Below are positions 10,947 through 21,066 of a stretch of 64,000 nt of DNA, one piece after another; positions within the stretch are counted from its first letter, which is position 1; every line of letters starts with the position of its first letter. Origin of the DNA: Lumbricus terrestris (Eukaryota > Annelida > Clitellata > Crassiclitellata > Lumbricidae); the NCBI GenBank assembly GCA_949752735.1, contig OX457050.1, positions 43,035,784-43,099,783 on the forward strand. Direction: 5' to 3'. The position numbers and the translations under genes were made by a program. The notes under the pieces are model-generated. The model worked only from the letters and a program-made list of their open reading frames with translations. It searched no databases and was not told the DNA's origin.

Positions 10947-11963
10947 TTATCTCCTACAGGTATGAGTTCTCATGTGCGTTTTCAGACAACTCGAATTAAC
11001 AAATGATTTCTGACAAAACTGGCACATGTATGGTTTTTCTCCAGTATGGATTCTCAGATGCACCATCAAGGTACTTTTTCGGATAAATGATTTCCGACAT
11101 ATATGGCAACTATGTGGTTTTTCGCCAGTATGGGTTCTCATATGCCTTTTTAGATCACTACCTGATGCAAAGGATTGCTGACATAACTGACATTTGTGTG
11201 GTTTCTCCCCAGTATGGGTTCTCATGTGCTTTTTCAGATTACTACCTGTAGTACTTGATTTCTCACATAACTGACACTTGTACAGTTTCTCCCCAGTATG
11301 GGTTCTCATATGCATTTTTAGACTGCTACCTGATGTAAAGGATTGCTGACATAACTGACATTTGTATGGTTTCTCTCCAGTATGGGTTCTCATATGCATT
11401 TTTAGATTACTACCTGATGTAAAGGATTTCTGACATAACTGACATTTGTCTGGTTTCTCTCCAGTATGGGTTCTCACATGCATTATTAGATTACTACCTG
11501 ATGTAACGGATTGCTGGCATAACTGACATTTGTATGGTTTTTCTCCAGTATGGGTTCTCGTATGCTTTTTTATATAAATATCTGATGTAAAGGATTGCTG
11601 ACATAACTGACATTTGCATGGTTTCTCTCCAGTGTGGGTTCTCACATGCTTTTTTAGATCACTACCTGATGCAAAGGATTGCTGACATAACTGACATTTG
11701 TGTGGTTTCTCCCCAGTATGGGTTGTCATGTGCTTTTTCAGATTACTACATGTAGTACTTGATTTCTCACATAACTGACACTTGTACGGTTTCTCCCCAG
11801 TATGGGTTCTCATGTGCTTTTTCAGATCACCACCTCTAGTACATGATTTCTGACAGAACTGACAGTGGTATGGTTTCTCTCCAGCGTAGGTTCTCATGAT
11901 TGCGTTTTGATGATTATAGCGAATTATCTTTGACTTTGCTGGTACTTGGTGTTTCTCCAACAT
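10947..11963 (-). CDS. ZNF B: C2H2 zinc-finger ORF, 11 fingers
   Basis: A 338-residue ORF with eleven consecutive C-x2-C-x12-H-x3-H fingers (from about residue 34), TGEKPYKC linkers and fingers very close to those of ZNF A (CQLCQQSFTSGSNLK). Fingers 2-3 and 8-9 are near-identical at DNA level, 504 bp (six fingers) apart, which indicates internal duplication. The ORF ends in HTCRR because of a 4-bp CTGT insertion in the linker; compare HTGDKPYM in ZNF A. The missing finger and tail are intact downstream at 10658-10946. The N-terminus MLEKHQVPAKSK comes from a decayed upstream finger and may not be the real start. Expected role: DNA binding in the nucleus; target unknown. Confidence 0.85.
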   Translation of the reverse strand: MLEKHQVPAKSKIIRYNHQNAIMRTYAGEKPYHCQFCQKSCTRGGDLKKHMRTHTGEKPYKCQLCEKSSTTCSNLKKHMTTHTGEKPHKCQLCQQSFASGSDLKKHVRTHTGEKPCKCQLCQQSFTSDIYIKKHTRTHTGEKPYKCQLCQQSVTSGSNLIMHVRTHTGEKPDKCQLCQKSFTSGSNLKMHMRTHTGEKPYKCQLCQQSFTSGSSLKMHMRTHTGEKLYKCQLCEKSSTTGSNLKKHMRTHTGEKPHKCQLCQQSFASGSDLKRHMRTHTGEKPHSCHICRKSFIRKSTLMVHLRIHTGEKPYMCQFCQKSFVNSSCLKTHMRTHTCRR

Positions 11964-12904
11964 TGTTTTATATTGTTTTCAATGAATTATGCACTGTCAC
12001 GTAACGTATTTCAGTAAATGATTTCCCATGTAGCGGACATTCGAATGGTTACACTATAGAATGTCACAGCAAGAGAGTTGTTGGAATTTCACCATGATCC
12101 TATGATTTCCAATAAAATTTATGTTTTTTGCACCAAAAGTGTAATTTATGAGTTATCACCGGAATGTGCTATTCATTGTTCGCATAATTTTCATATTTAG
12201 GTTTAACGCCTTTCTTCGGCACGCTGTTTTTTTTTCCATTTGAGAGCAATACGCATGTGCAGAAAAGTTCTCTGTGGCTGACCAATGCATGTCAAACTGT
12301 TGACTTCTCTCGTGGGTCAATAATAATTCAGTTGGATTTTGGTAAGAAAAATAGATCACACAGAAAACAAATTATCATTTGTGATTTAGTATACAAAAGT
12401 CTTCAAACTTTTGTAGAATTGGACACCCTTGCAGTGTTAAACAGAAGCCATATGGACTGAAGAAGAAACAATTGATGATTGTTAAAGTTCCTGGTGAATA
12501 CTTGACTTGAATGTTTTCGATGTAGATCTTTGAGAGTAAGGAATTCCCAGATAACTTTCATTGAATAGTTGTAACAAATATTTATTGTCATCTTGCCCTT
12601 GATAAAAAGAACTTCTGGCATCTATTAAAATAAAGCATAGCAACATTTCAGCAATAGCCTGTTTCAAACCATAACAGGAAGCAATTTTACATTAAAATTA
12701 TTAAATAAATACACATTAAACTCAAAATGATTTCAACTTCCAGTTCAATGTATCCATTGTATTGTATAGCCTTCAGCAAAGGACTTGAAATTTCCTCCTC
12801 TGATAAAGACTCGACGAATTTCATCCCAAAATTATTATATGACAACAATTGCTAATTGATGAAATTTTCTTGTTGTTATGACACTTAACATCATTTCGGC
12901 TAGT
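11964..12904. other. Upstream region of ZNF B, paralogous to that of ZNF A
   Basis: No gene. Blocks such as GGTTACACTATAGAATGT (12047), AACTTTTGTAGAATTGGA (12406) and TTCTGGCATCTATTAAAATA (12612) have counterparts in the same order upstream of ZNF A (7305, 7645 and 7845). The short ORFs here are not conserved with those upstream of A. Confidence 0.6.
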
Positions 12905-12970
12905 TAGCACAGAGAGCACCTCTGAGTAGATTTCTTGAAGGGGCGCTATATAAATACTCGAAATAGTAAC
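12905..12970 (+). mobile_element. SINE/LINE 3' tail fragment
   Basis: GAGCACCTCTGAGTAGATTT followed by CTTGAAGGGGCGCTATATAA is the 3' hairpin end shared by CR1/L2-type LINEs and tRNA SINEs in this window (also 4190, 13749, 42098, 46467 and 48118). Confidence 0.7.
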
Positions 12971-13009
12971 ATCTAGCAACAAATTCAACCAATAGCCATA
13001 CTGTATTGC

Positions 13010-13545
13010 GTAATAATAATAATAACAATGGCGACAATTTCTAAGGCGCCGTAACGCGGCCAGCATATACCCGAATCCCAAGCCTTATAGCACTTCAGAG
13101 ATAATTTATTTCCGTAAACTGGAATTTGGATGAGCGATGAAAATATGATATTACTGCTGACGTATTGCAGTGTCATTATAAGCTGGATGAGCATAATAAT
13201 TAGCAGAAGTAGAAGTTGGATGAGCGACGAAATCATTGTTTAATGCTAAATTGTAACCGTAAAACTAGGGGCTGGATGAACGATCAAAATATTTTTAGTT
13301 GAAGTAAAAGTTGGATGAATAAAGGAACTGTGATATAGTAGAAATAGAAGTTGGATGAGCAATGAAAAAATGACTAAAACATGTTTTAAATAATTTTACG
13401 ATGCTATAAGGCTTGGGATTCGGGTATATGCACGCGGCCATGCTGCTACAAGGGCGCCTTGACAACGACAAACACACATTCAGAGACAAGCGATTGACGA
13501 ACTCTATAGAGGCAGCCACATGCGGCGCCAAGAGAACGACACCTG
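13010..13545 (-). mobile_element. Second SINE family copy, split by a foldback insertion
   Basis: The two pieces 13010-13062 and 13432-13525 join to a sequence whose uninterrupted relative is at 58059-58175 (shared: CAATTTCTAAGGCGCCGTAA and CAAGGGCGCCTTGACAACGA, in complement). The copy carries an (AAT)n stretch at its left end, corresponding to the (ATT)n tail at 58150. No A or B box was identified, so assignment to SINE rather than a LINE end is tentative. Confidence 0.55.
13063..13431. mobile_element. Foldback element, 369 bp, 9-bp target duplication
   Basis: Terminal inverted repeats of about 30 bp start GCATATACCCGAATCCCAAG (13063) and end with the complement at 13431. ACGCGGCCA flanks both ends (13054-13062 and 13432-13440). 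The uninterrupted relative at 58059-58175 supports a single insertion. The interior is made of GAAGTTGGATGAGC..ATGAAA core repeats, the complement of the ATCCAGCTTC core. No coding capacity. Confidence 0.92.
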
Positions 13546-13547
13546 TC

Positions 13548-13607
13548 CCACCACCACCACCACCACCACCACCACCACCACCACCACCACCACCACCACC
13601 ACCACCA
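13548..13607. repeat. (CCA)n microsatellite
   Basis: About twenty uninterrupted CCA triplets. The poly-Pro, poly-Gly and poly-Trp open frames over it are artefacts of the repeat. Confidence 0.98.
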
Positions 13608-13802
13608 GTGGGTATGTTCGTCGCATTGCAGCCGGAGAGTTGGAGGTTCGAATCCAAGTCGCCGCGTAGGGACCTTGGGCAAGTCCTTCACTCGCAATTG
13701 CTCAGCGCTTCGGCGTGAAACTCCGATGCAGTGTCCGCTCTGTAGCCGGGAGCGCCTCTGCGTAAGAGCTTGACGGGGTGCTATGACAAGTACGCATACA
13801 AA
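13608..13802 (+). mobile_element. tRNA-derived SINE with CR1/L2-type tail
   Basis: GGAGGTTCGAATCCAAGTCG (13643) contains a good Pol III B box and is followed by CGCGTAGGGACCTTGGGCAA, as in the SINE at 20960. The A-box end is degraded next to the CCA microsatellite. The 3' part (13749-13790, GGGAGCGCCTCTGCG...GACGGGGTGCTAT) matches the LINE 3' end at 46467, as expected for a SINE mobilised by that LINE. Confidence 0.8.
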
Positions 13803-14215
13803 CAAACAAAATACTCTCATTTTTTAATGTACACCTATGGCGTACTTCCAGAAAATAGTCGATGCATAGCTTTGCTCGCACCTCAACAAGTCAGAATCCT
13901 GCCTTCTCGGTAGTAGACTGCTCGAACTGGAATATGGCGTCACCTTCGTGCTCTGTTCTGCTTACAGAACAAATTCTGAGTCATCACTCTCTCATCTTAT
14001 GACAGTTTCATTTGACCACAGATAGGATTTTGGATGCCTCAGAGTAATTCTCCTTCAGATGTGATATACAATTAATTGCAAATAACGAGCTTATTAACAA
14101 ATTAACCAGTTTTTAAAATAAACTTGAATTTTGCCATAATCTGGCTAAAACTGTCGGTTTTAAAGCAACTGAATTGATGAAACACAAGCTATCAATTAAC
14201 TTCATAAATAGGCCA
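13803..14215. other. Duplicated non-coding block of ZNF upstream regions
   Basis: CCTGCCTTCTCGGTAGTAG followed by CTCGAACTGGAAT (13897) reappears in complement at 37000-37040 upstream of ZNF D. ACTCTCTCATCTTATGACAG (13987) reappears at 8210, 29178 and, in complement, 36900. It belongs to the ancestral ZNF duplication unit; no ORF is conserved. Confidence 0.5.
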
Positions 14216-14330
14216 TTTGCAAAGGGTGGGGGAATTGTCCGGATGGGTTGATGTTCTAGGCTAAATTGGGAATGAGGGTCTCTTTGGTTTTTTGTTCCGT
14301 GATGTGTCTGGAGGGGGGGTAACATCCATT
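14216..14330. repeat. G-rich foldback end (GGGGAATTGTCCGG type)
   Basis: GTGGGGGAATTGTCCGG and GTTCTAGGCTAAATT match the G-rich ends at 28931-28985. It abuts a different foldback element, so two elements meet here. Confidence 0.6.
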
Positions 14331-14928
14331 CCACGACAACTGGTCCAACGACAATTGGTCCGACAACTGGTCCCCAGACAACTGGTCCAATGACAATTGG
14401 TCCACCGAAATAGAAGACGGATTAACGAGAATGTGCTTGAGAAATAGAAGCTGGATTAAGGCCCTTCATTTATAAAATAGAAGCTCGATTTTTGAAAAGA
14501 CTTTCACGGTTTCCTAGCCTAATTGGAAGCTGGATTGATAATTTTCATCCACGTACTTCAACATGCATCCAGCTTCTATTTCAGATCTAAAAGCACCTTG
14601 ATCCAGCTTCCATTTTTAAGCGTTTTTTATCAATCCAGCGTCTATTTCACCTGTAATAGAACTTTCATCCAGCTTCTATTTCCCAAGCGTTCTGTTCATA
14701 AGTTCAGCTTGGATTTCACCTGTAAAAGAACCCTCATCCAGCTTCCATTTCTCAAACGTTTTTTCATCAATCCAGCTTCTATTTCAACTGTAAAAACCAC
14801 CGACTAAAAAATTCCCAGTGCACATTTTGTCGTTAACCATATGTCGATGGACCAATATTTCGTGGACCATTTGGCGTTGGACCAGTTGTCTGGGGACCAG
14901 TTGACGTTGGATCAGTTGTTCTGACACC
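14331..14928. mobile_element. Small foldback element (about 600 bp) with ACAACTGGTC ends
   Basis: The left end is six degenerate copies of CGACAACTGGTCC (14331-14403); the right end is the complement (14830-14928) closing in TTGTTCTGACACC, comparable to the GGTGTCACGACAAC terminus of the larger elements. The arms contain GAAGCTGGATT (left) and ATCCAGCTTC (right) core repeats around a hinge at 14521-14587. No target duplication was found, so the left boundary is uncertain. Confidence 0.75.
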
Positions 14929-15340
14929 TAGTCGTCTAATGTTCGTCGGACTGACTTCGCGTCCATTGTCTACGGAGAATACATTATTATTATTAAGTGC
15001 AAATCTCTCATTTACGCAGCTGTAAATAACGAAGCTGGTTCAACAACTAAATCACATGCACAGAGTTATAGAATCTCACCAGATCTGTGGTTTAATAGAA
15101 TTTCTCCATTATCTTATTTATGCTGTCATCAACGCAAAATGGCGATCGATGAAAGCGTTTTTTTAATTAACGTTAACGCAGATGTCTTTTAAGATACGTT
15201 CTGTCACCTAGTGAATACTTTTCAGCATGAAACAGAAACTTAGACTGAAAATAATAATTATTACATGATGCCATAATTCCGAAACTGATATCGTTAACAC
15301 AATTTACAGCGGATTTCAAGCATACTTAAATGGTTTATAT
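14929..15340. other. Non-coding flank with ATGGCGA module
   Basis: Contains GCAAAATGGCGATCGATGAA at 15136 and CTGTCACCTAGTGAATACTT at 15204, the same pair of blocks as at 3291, 9233 and 29838. No gene is recognised. Confidence 0.4.
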
Positions 15341-15344
15341 TAAT

Positions 15345-15640
15345 TTAAAAGCCGATTATTAGGGGAGAGCGGGGCAAGAGAGGAAAATGCATGTCCCTGT
15401 GAATCCACTTTTTGCTTTCTCAAGCGAAGCCTTACCACAGTGGCCTTAGGCCTACTTTGATAATTATGCAGGTGCGAACAGTTGAGCAATTTCATACACA
15501 GTGACGCTCTTGCTGGATTTGCAACCACCCACTTGTCCAATTGACGACTGCATCTCTTTTTCAGATGACCATAAAATGCAGCATCAAGCGGCTGAAATTT
15601 GTTGCTACCTGCTAGTGTGAGGTTAAATAGTGACCATAGT
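15345..15640 (-). pseudogene. pogo/Tigger-like transposase fragment
   Basis: The minus strand reads SNKFQPLDAAFYGHLKK, then RQLDKWVVANPAR, then in another frame VTVYEIAQLFAPA. This is the order of the C-terminal part of pogo-type DDE transposases (QPLD..V.GP.K, then the E.A.LF..A region). A frameshift and stops show it is dead. No terminal repeats were found. Confidence 0.6.
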
Positions 15641-15815
15641 TGTCCTCCTTAGCCAAAGTAAGAGCCTCTAGTGACTTATAACTTGCAAGCCCATCCAAAA
15701 TCCCCGTTTACCCCATTCTTGACTTGACTGAAACCATAATATTGTTAACTGCTGCATTGGTGTTCATTAAAATTAATGTTCTCCCCTCTAAATTACACGC
15801 AAGTAGTTTTTGAAT

Positions 15816-15951
15816 CCTGCCACGTTTGGAATTAACCCTCAGGCTACCAAGCTTTTTTGTAACATAGACTACCAAGGGGGGTGGTTACCACCTTTCCCTG
15901 GATTTTGGGTTTGGTTTGAGATATCATAACTTGCAATACACCATTGGATAT
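15816..15951. repeat. Dispersed repeat interrupted by the giant foldback element (left part)
   Basis: CAGGCTACCAAGCTTTTTTG and GGGGTGGTTACCACC.. plus GGATTTTGGGTTTGG match 57563-57640 in order. The sequence continues on the far side of the foldback insertion at 20756-20950, whose counterpart is 57690-57860. Confidence 0.65.
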
Positions 15952-18429
15952 GGTGTCACGACAACTCGTCTACCGACAACTCGTCTAACGACAAGTGGTC
16001 TACGGACAATTCGTCTACGACAACTGGTCTACGACAACTGGTCTACGACAACTGGTCTACGACAACTGGTCTACACACAACTCGTACACGACAAAACGTT
16101 CATTAGGAATTCTTTAGTCAATGGCTGTTGCCGCTCAAAGAGAAGCTGGGTTGATAAAAAGAAGTCTGTATAAAGCGAAAATCGACTAATGAAACCCTCG
16201 ATGCAAGAAAGTAGACCGACGAAATGAACGAATTGATAAAAAAATGCTTATAAAGTTTATAATGGCTTCACTAAATGATCGCGTTGCTGAATAAATCCAG
16301 TTTCTGTTTCACCTATATATAAAACCTTCACCTCGCCTCGATTTCAGAAATAAAAAACCTTCATCCAGCTTCCATTTCTTTAGCGTTCTTCTAATAAATC
16401 CAGATCTTATTTCAGATCTATAAATGCTTTAATCCAGCTTCCAATCTTAAGCCTTTTAATTCATCCAGATTCTATTTCTTAAGCGTTCTTCTAATTAATC
16501 CAGCTCCTATTTCAGATCTATAAATACACTCATCCAGCTTCTATTTCTTAATCGTTCTTCTCATAATTTCAGCTACTATTTCTGATATATTATACCTTCA
16601 TCCAGCTTCCATTTTTTAGCGTTCTTCTAATAAATCCAGCTCTTATTTCAGATATATATCCTTTATCCAGCTTCTATTTCTTTAGCGTTCTTCTCATTAA
16701 TCCAGCTCCTATTTAAGATCCATAAATGCTTTAATCCAGCTTCCATTCTTAAGCGTTTTAATTCATCCAGCTTCTATTTCTTAAGCGTTCTTCTAATCAA
16801 TCCAGCTAATATTTCAGATCTATAAATGCCTTAATCCAGCTTCCATTTCTTAAGCGTCTTAATTCATCCAGCTTCCATTTCTTTAGCGTTCTTCTCATTA
16901 ATCCAGCTTCTATTTCAGATCTATAAATACACACATCCAGCTTCCATTTCTTTAGCGTTCTTCTCATAAATTTAGCTACTATTTCTGATATATTATACCT
17001 TCATCCAGCTTCCATTTCTTTAACGCTTTTGATTCATCCAGCTTCCATTTCTTTAGCGTTCTTCTCATTAATCCAGCTTCTGTTTCAGATCTATAAATAC
17101 ACTCATCCAGCTTCCATTTCTTTAGCGTTCTTCTCATAAATTCAACTACTACTTCTGATATATTATACCTTCATCCAGCTTTCATTTCTTTAGCGTTGTT
17201 AATTCATCCAGCTTCCATTTCTTTAGCGTTCTTCTCATTAATCCAGCTCCTATTTCAGATCTTTTAATGCCTTAATCCAGCTTCCATTTCTTAAGCGTCT
17301 TAATTCATCCAGCTTCTATTTCTTAAGCGTTTGATCATTCATCCAGCTTCTATTTCAGATATATAATACCTTGATCTAGCTTCTATTTCTTTAGCGTTCT
17401 TCTCATTAATCCAGCTTCTATTTCAGATCTATAAATACACTCATCCAGCTTCCATTTCTTAAGCGTCTTAATTCATCCAGCTTCCATTTCTTTAGGGTTC
17501 TTCTCATAAATTCAGCTACTATTTCTGATATATTATACCTTCATCCAGCTTCCATTTCTTTAGCGTTTTTAATTCATCCGGCTTCCATTTCTTTAGCGTT
17601 TTTAATTCATCCAGCTTTCATTTCTTTAGCGTTTTTAATTCATCCAGCTTCCATTTCTTTAGCGTTCTTCTCATTAATCCAGTTCCTATTTCAGATCTAT
17701 AAATGCCTTAATCCAGCTTCCATTTCTTAAGCGTTTTTAATTCATCCAGCTTCCATTTCTTTAGCGTTTTTAATTCATCCAGCTTCCATTTCTTTAGCGT
17801 TCTTCTCATTTATCCAGCTTCTATTTCAGATCTATAAATACACTCATCCAGCTTCCATTTCTTAAGCGTTCTTCTCATAAATTGATGAAATTATTTTTAT
17901 TTAAATTGGATATGGATTGATGAAAATAACGCTACTTGAAGCAGAAGGTGGATTGATGGAAAATATCCTCGCCTAAATTATTCCAGCGTCTACTTCAGTT
18001 ATGAAAAATGGTGTTTTACTTAAAATGGAAGCTGGACTGATGAAATATAATTGTCATCTGTATGGAAGTTGGATGGATAAATACAATTGTTGCTATTTAA
18101 ATAGAAGCTGGACTAACGAACCATATGAAATTTTGCATAATTGGAAATGAATTACTCTAGCGTTATTTTCATCAATATATCTCCAATTAAACCGAGACTG
18201 ATTTCATCAATCCAGCGTCCATTTGAGTAGAACACAATTTGTCTAAATCCGACTTCTGTTTGAAGACAATTCTCTTCATCGGTCCTAACTTCTGTTCCAC
18301 CAACAGAAGTTAGGACCGGACCGCAATAATACATTAATATATTAATGCAAGTTATGTACGAGCAACAAATATATGTTGATCTTATTACAGCCATTCGTAG
18401 GATTACCACTTAAACACAAGTTATATTAA

Positions 18430-19350
18430 GATTTTTTTATATCGGAAATGGAAGCTGGATTGGGGTATTTTTATATCTAAAATGGCAGCTAGTTTAAGAT
18501 ATTTTATGTGAAGTGAAAGCTGGATTATTGAAAAGCGCTTGAGTAATGAACGCTGGATTAAGGTATTTTTTTATCTGCGTAATGATAAAGCTGAGAAGTG
18601 GAAGCTGAATAAAGATATTTTATATGTGAAGTGGAAGCTGGATTAATAAAAAACGCATGGACAATGGAAGCTGGATGAAGATTCCTTATAGGTGAAATGG
18701 AAGCTGGATTGACGAATATAACGCTTGATAATTGGAAACTGGACTGTTAATTTTCATTCATGTGTTTCAACATGCATCCAGCTTCTATTTCAGCTGGAAA
18801 GCCGTTTATCCAGCTTTCTTTTATCAAACGTCTATCAATCAAGCATTTTTCATCGGATATAAATATACCTTCATCCAGCTTCAATTGAAGATTGAAGACA
18901 TAAAAATATCTTATTGCAGCTTCAATTACTCAAGCGTTTTATCATTAATCCAGCTCCTATTTCAGATATAAAATTACCTTTATCCAGCTTCCATTTAGGA
19001 TATCAAATTGCCTTAATCCAATTTTATTTCACAAGCGTTTTATCATTAGTCCTGCTTCCATTTCTCAAGCGTTCTTTTCATAATTCCAGCCTCTGTTCAA
19101 ACAACAGTTATTTTCATCAATCCATCTCCAATTTAATCAGGAAGATTTTCATCCATCCAGCTCCAAGTTAAGCAAGAACATCTTCATCCGTCCAGCTCCA
19201 CTTCTGTTTCAAGTGAAATTGTTCCCATGAAAAAAGCTTCAATTTTAGACGCAAAAGTTTTCTAAATCAGGCTTCTATTTAATATTGAGGTATTTTCATC
19301 AATCCAGCTTCTCTTTAGCAACGCTATTGTTTCGTGTGTCCATCTTCAAT
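18430..19350. mobile_element. Nested foldback segment with conserved hinge
   Basis: GAAGCTGGAT core repeats (18440-18740) turn into ATCCAGCTTC repeats (18775-19330) at a hinge, 18730-18796. The hinge matches 14521-14587 at roughly 57 of 64 positions (TTTCAACATGCATCCAGCTT shared). The arm polarity is opposite to that of the host element, so this is a separate insertion or rearrangement. Confidence 0.6.
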
Positions 19351-19420
19351 TACAAGCATTATTTTCAGCAATGCAACTTCATTCAGGAAACGCTCTTTTC
19401 CTTGGTCTATTTTTTGAGTG

Positions 19421-19536
19421 TAGGACATTTCCCCCCTGGACATTTCCCCCCGGACATTTCCCCCATGGACATTTCCCCGCTGGACGTTTCCCCCTCATTT
19501 CGACTAGGACATTTACCCCCCGGACATTTCCCCCCT
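19421..19536. repeat. C-rich minisatellite foldback end (GGACATTTCCCCCC)
   Basis: About seven copies of GGACATTTCCCCCC starting at GTGTAGGACATTT. The same unit in complement ends the elements at 27869-27970 and 28931-29115 and borders 33824-34488. It is a second type of foldback terminus, here nested in the giant element. Confidence 0.8.
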
Positions 19537-20755
19537 TCTGTGCATACCACCTCAAATGACCATACAAGTCCTACCCTGAATTCTAGACCTACGCCTAGGC
19601 CTGTATAATTAAATCTGAAACTTTTACAACGATTCCTTTGAAGTAAATGCTAAGGAATCCACTTAAATAGCTATACGTTTAAAACGCACAAACATGTTAC
19701 TTAAATGGAAGCTGGATTGATGAAAATATTCTTGCTTAAATTGGAGCTGGATTGATGAAAATAATCTGGTTTAAATTGGAGCTGGATTGATGAAAATATT
19801 CTTGCTTAAATTGGAGCTGGATTGATGAAAATATTCTTGCTTAAATTGGAGCTGGATTGATGAAAATATTCTTGCTTAAATGGAAGCTGGATTGATGAGA
19901 AGAACGCTAAAGAAAGACAAGCTGGATCAAGGTATTTATATATCTAAAATAGAAGCTGGATGAATGAACGAACGCTTAAGAAATGGAAGCTGGATGAAGG
20001 TATAATATATCTGAAATAGGAGCTGGATTAATGAGAAGAACGCTAAAAATAGAAGCTGGATGAATGATCAAACGCTTAAGAAAAGGAACATGGATTAAGG
20101 CATTTATATATCTCAAATAGAAGCTGGATGACTGGTCAAACGCTTAAGAAAGGGAACATGGATTAAGGCATTTATTTATCTCAAATAGAAGCTGGATGAA
20201 TGAACAAACACTTAAGAAATGGAAACTGGATGAGTGCATTTGCATATCTGAAATAGTAGCTGGATTAATGAAAAGAACGCTAAAAAATAGAAGCTGGATG
20301 AATGATCGAACGCTTAAGAAATAGAAGCTGGATGAAGGCATAAAATATTTGAAATAGAAGCTGGATGAATGATAATTGTGTTTACCAGTGCGATCATTTA
20401 GTGAAGTCACATTAAAATTCACATGCATTATTTTCATCATTTCTGCTTCGTTAAAAAGACGTGCATTTCGTCGGTTTGTTTTTCCATTGAGGGTTTCATT
20501 AGTAGATTTTCGCTTTATAAGGAGTTCTTTTAATCAATACAGCTTCCCTTTCAGCGCCAACAGCCATTGACTAAAAAATTCCCAGTGAACGTTTTGTCGT
20601 GTGCGAGTTGCGTGTGGACCATTATTTTGTCTGTAGACCAGATGTCGTAGACCAGTTGTCGTAGACCAGTTGTCGTAGACCAGTTGTCGTAGACGAATTG
20701 TCTGGAGACCAGTTGTCGGTAGACGAGTTGTCGGTAGACCAGTTGTCGTGGAACC

Positions 20756-20950
20756 ATTGGATATAGCATTCATTTCTGCACAAAATGATATATTTAGGTT
20801 TAAAAATATATGAATCTACCTCGAAATTATACAATTTTTACCTGGGGACCCCTTTGATTCCACAAACGTGTACTTTTGCATGGGCAGAATATTAGATTCT
20901 GTGTTTTGAACATGTGTGTTAATAATTATGTATGTGTATAGGCCTATGCA
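20756..20950. repeat. Dispersed repeat interrupted by the giant foldback element (right part)
   Basis: TTTAAAAATATATGAATCTACCTC (read in pieces) and GAAATTATACAATTTTTACC correspond to 57704-57745 (AAAATATATGAATACGCCTC). It continues the repeat broken at 15951. Confidence 0.5.
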
Positions 20951-20954
20951 TGCA

Positions 20955-21066
20955 TGCATGTGGGGCGCGGTGGTGTAGTGGTGGCGTCGTCGCCTTGAAA
21001 CCGGAAGGTTCGAGGTTCGAATCCACCTCGCCGCGTAAGGACCTTGGGCAAGTCCTTCACTCACCA
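20955..21066 (+). mobile_element. tRNA-derived SINE
   Basis: GCGCGGTGGTGTAGTGGTGG (A-box region, TGGTGTAGTGG) and GGTTCGAGGTTCGAATCCAC (B box) are correctly spaced for an internal Pol III promoter, followed by CGCGTAAGGACCTTGGGCAA. The 3' half is replaced by foldback core repeats at 21067. It looks tRNA-like, but there is no evidence of a functional tRNA gene (the tRNA acceptor end is not recognisable). Confidence 0.85.

Larger units (their letters stand above)
15952..20755. mobile_element. Giant composite foldback element, 4.8 kb, perfect 9-bp target duplication
   Basis: ATTGGATAT flanks both ends (15943-15951 and 20756-20764). The ends start GGTGTCACGACAAC (left) and GGTTCCACGACAAC (right, complement). 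Each terminus begins with about nine tandem copies of the 14-mer ACGACAACTGGTCT (15957-16093; 20600-20750), then about 250 bp of unique inverted repeat (for example TTTAGTCAATGGCTGTTG). Inside are long arrays of ATCCAGCTTCCATTTCTTTA core repeats, forward at 16290-17880 and inverted at 19690-20370. A second foldback with its own hinge (18430-19350) and a C-rich minisatellite (19421-19536) are nested within. No transposase ORF. The structure resembles FB (Drosophila) and TU (sea urchin) foldback transposons; 9-bp duplications are also typical of Mutator-like elements. Confidence 0.93.

Noticed and set aside
13295..13820. Poly-Gly, poly-Pro and poly-Trp proteins
   Set aside because: All three frames cross the (CCA)n microsatellite on either strand.
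15916..16173. TTRLPTTRL-type repeat protein (also 20534-20834, 51243-51512, 54065-54347)
   Set aside because: A 14-bp unit cycles through all frames; the frames lie on transposon termini and occur on both strands.
19379..19608. Short Pro/Gly-rich proteins over GGACATTTCCCC repeats
   Set aside because: Minisatellite artefact on both strands; same at 28966-29238.
20955..21030. Genuine tRNA gene
   Set aside because: A and B boxes are present, but the acceptor stem and 3' end are not recognisable and the element continues into a SINE body also seen at 13640.
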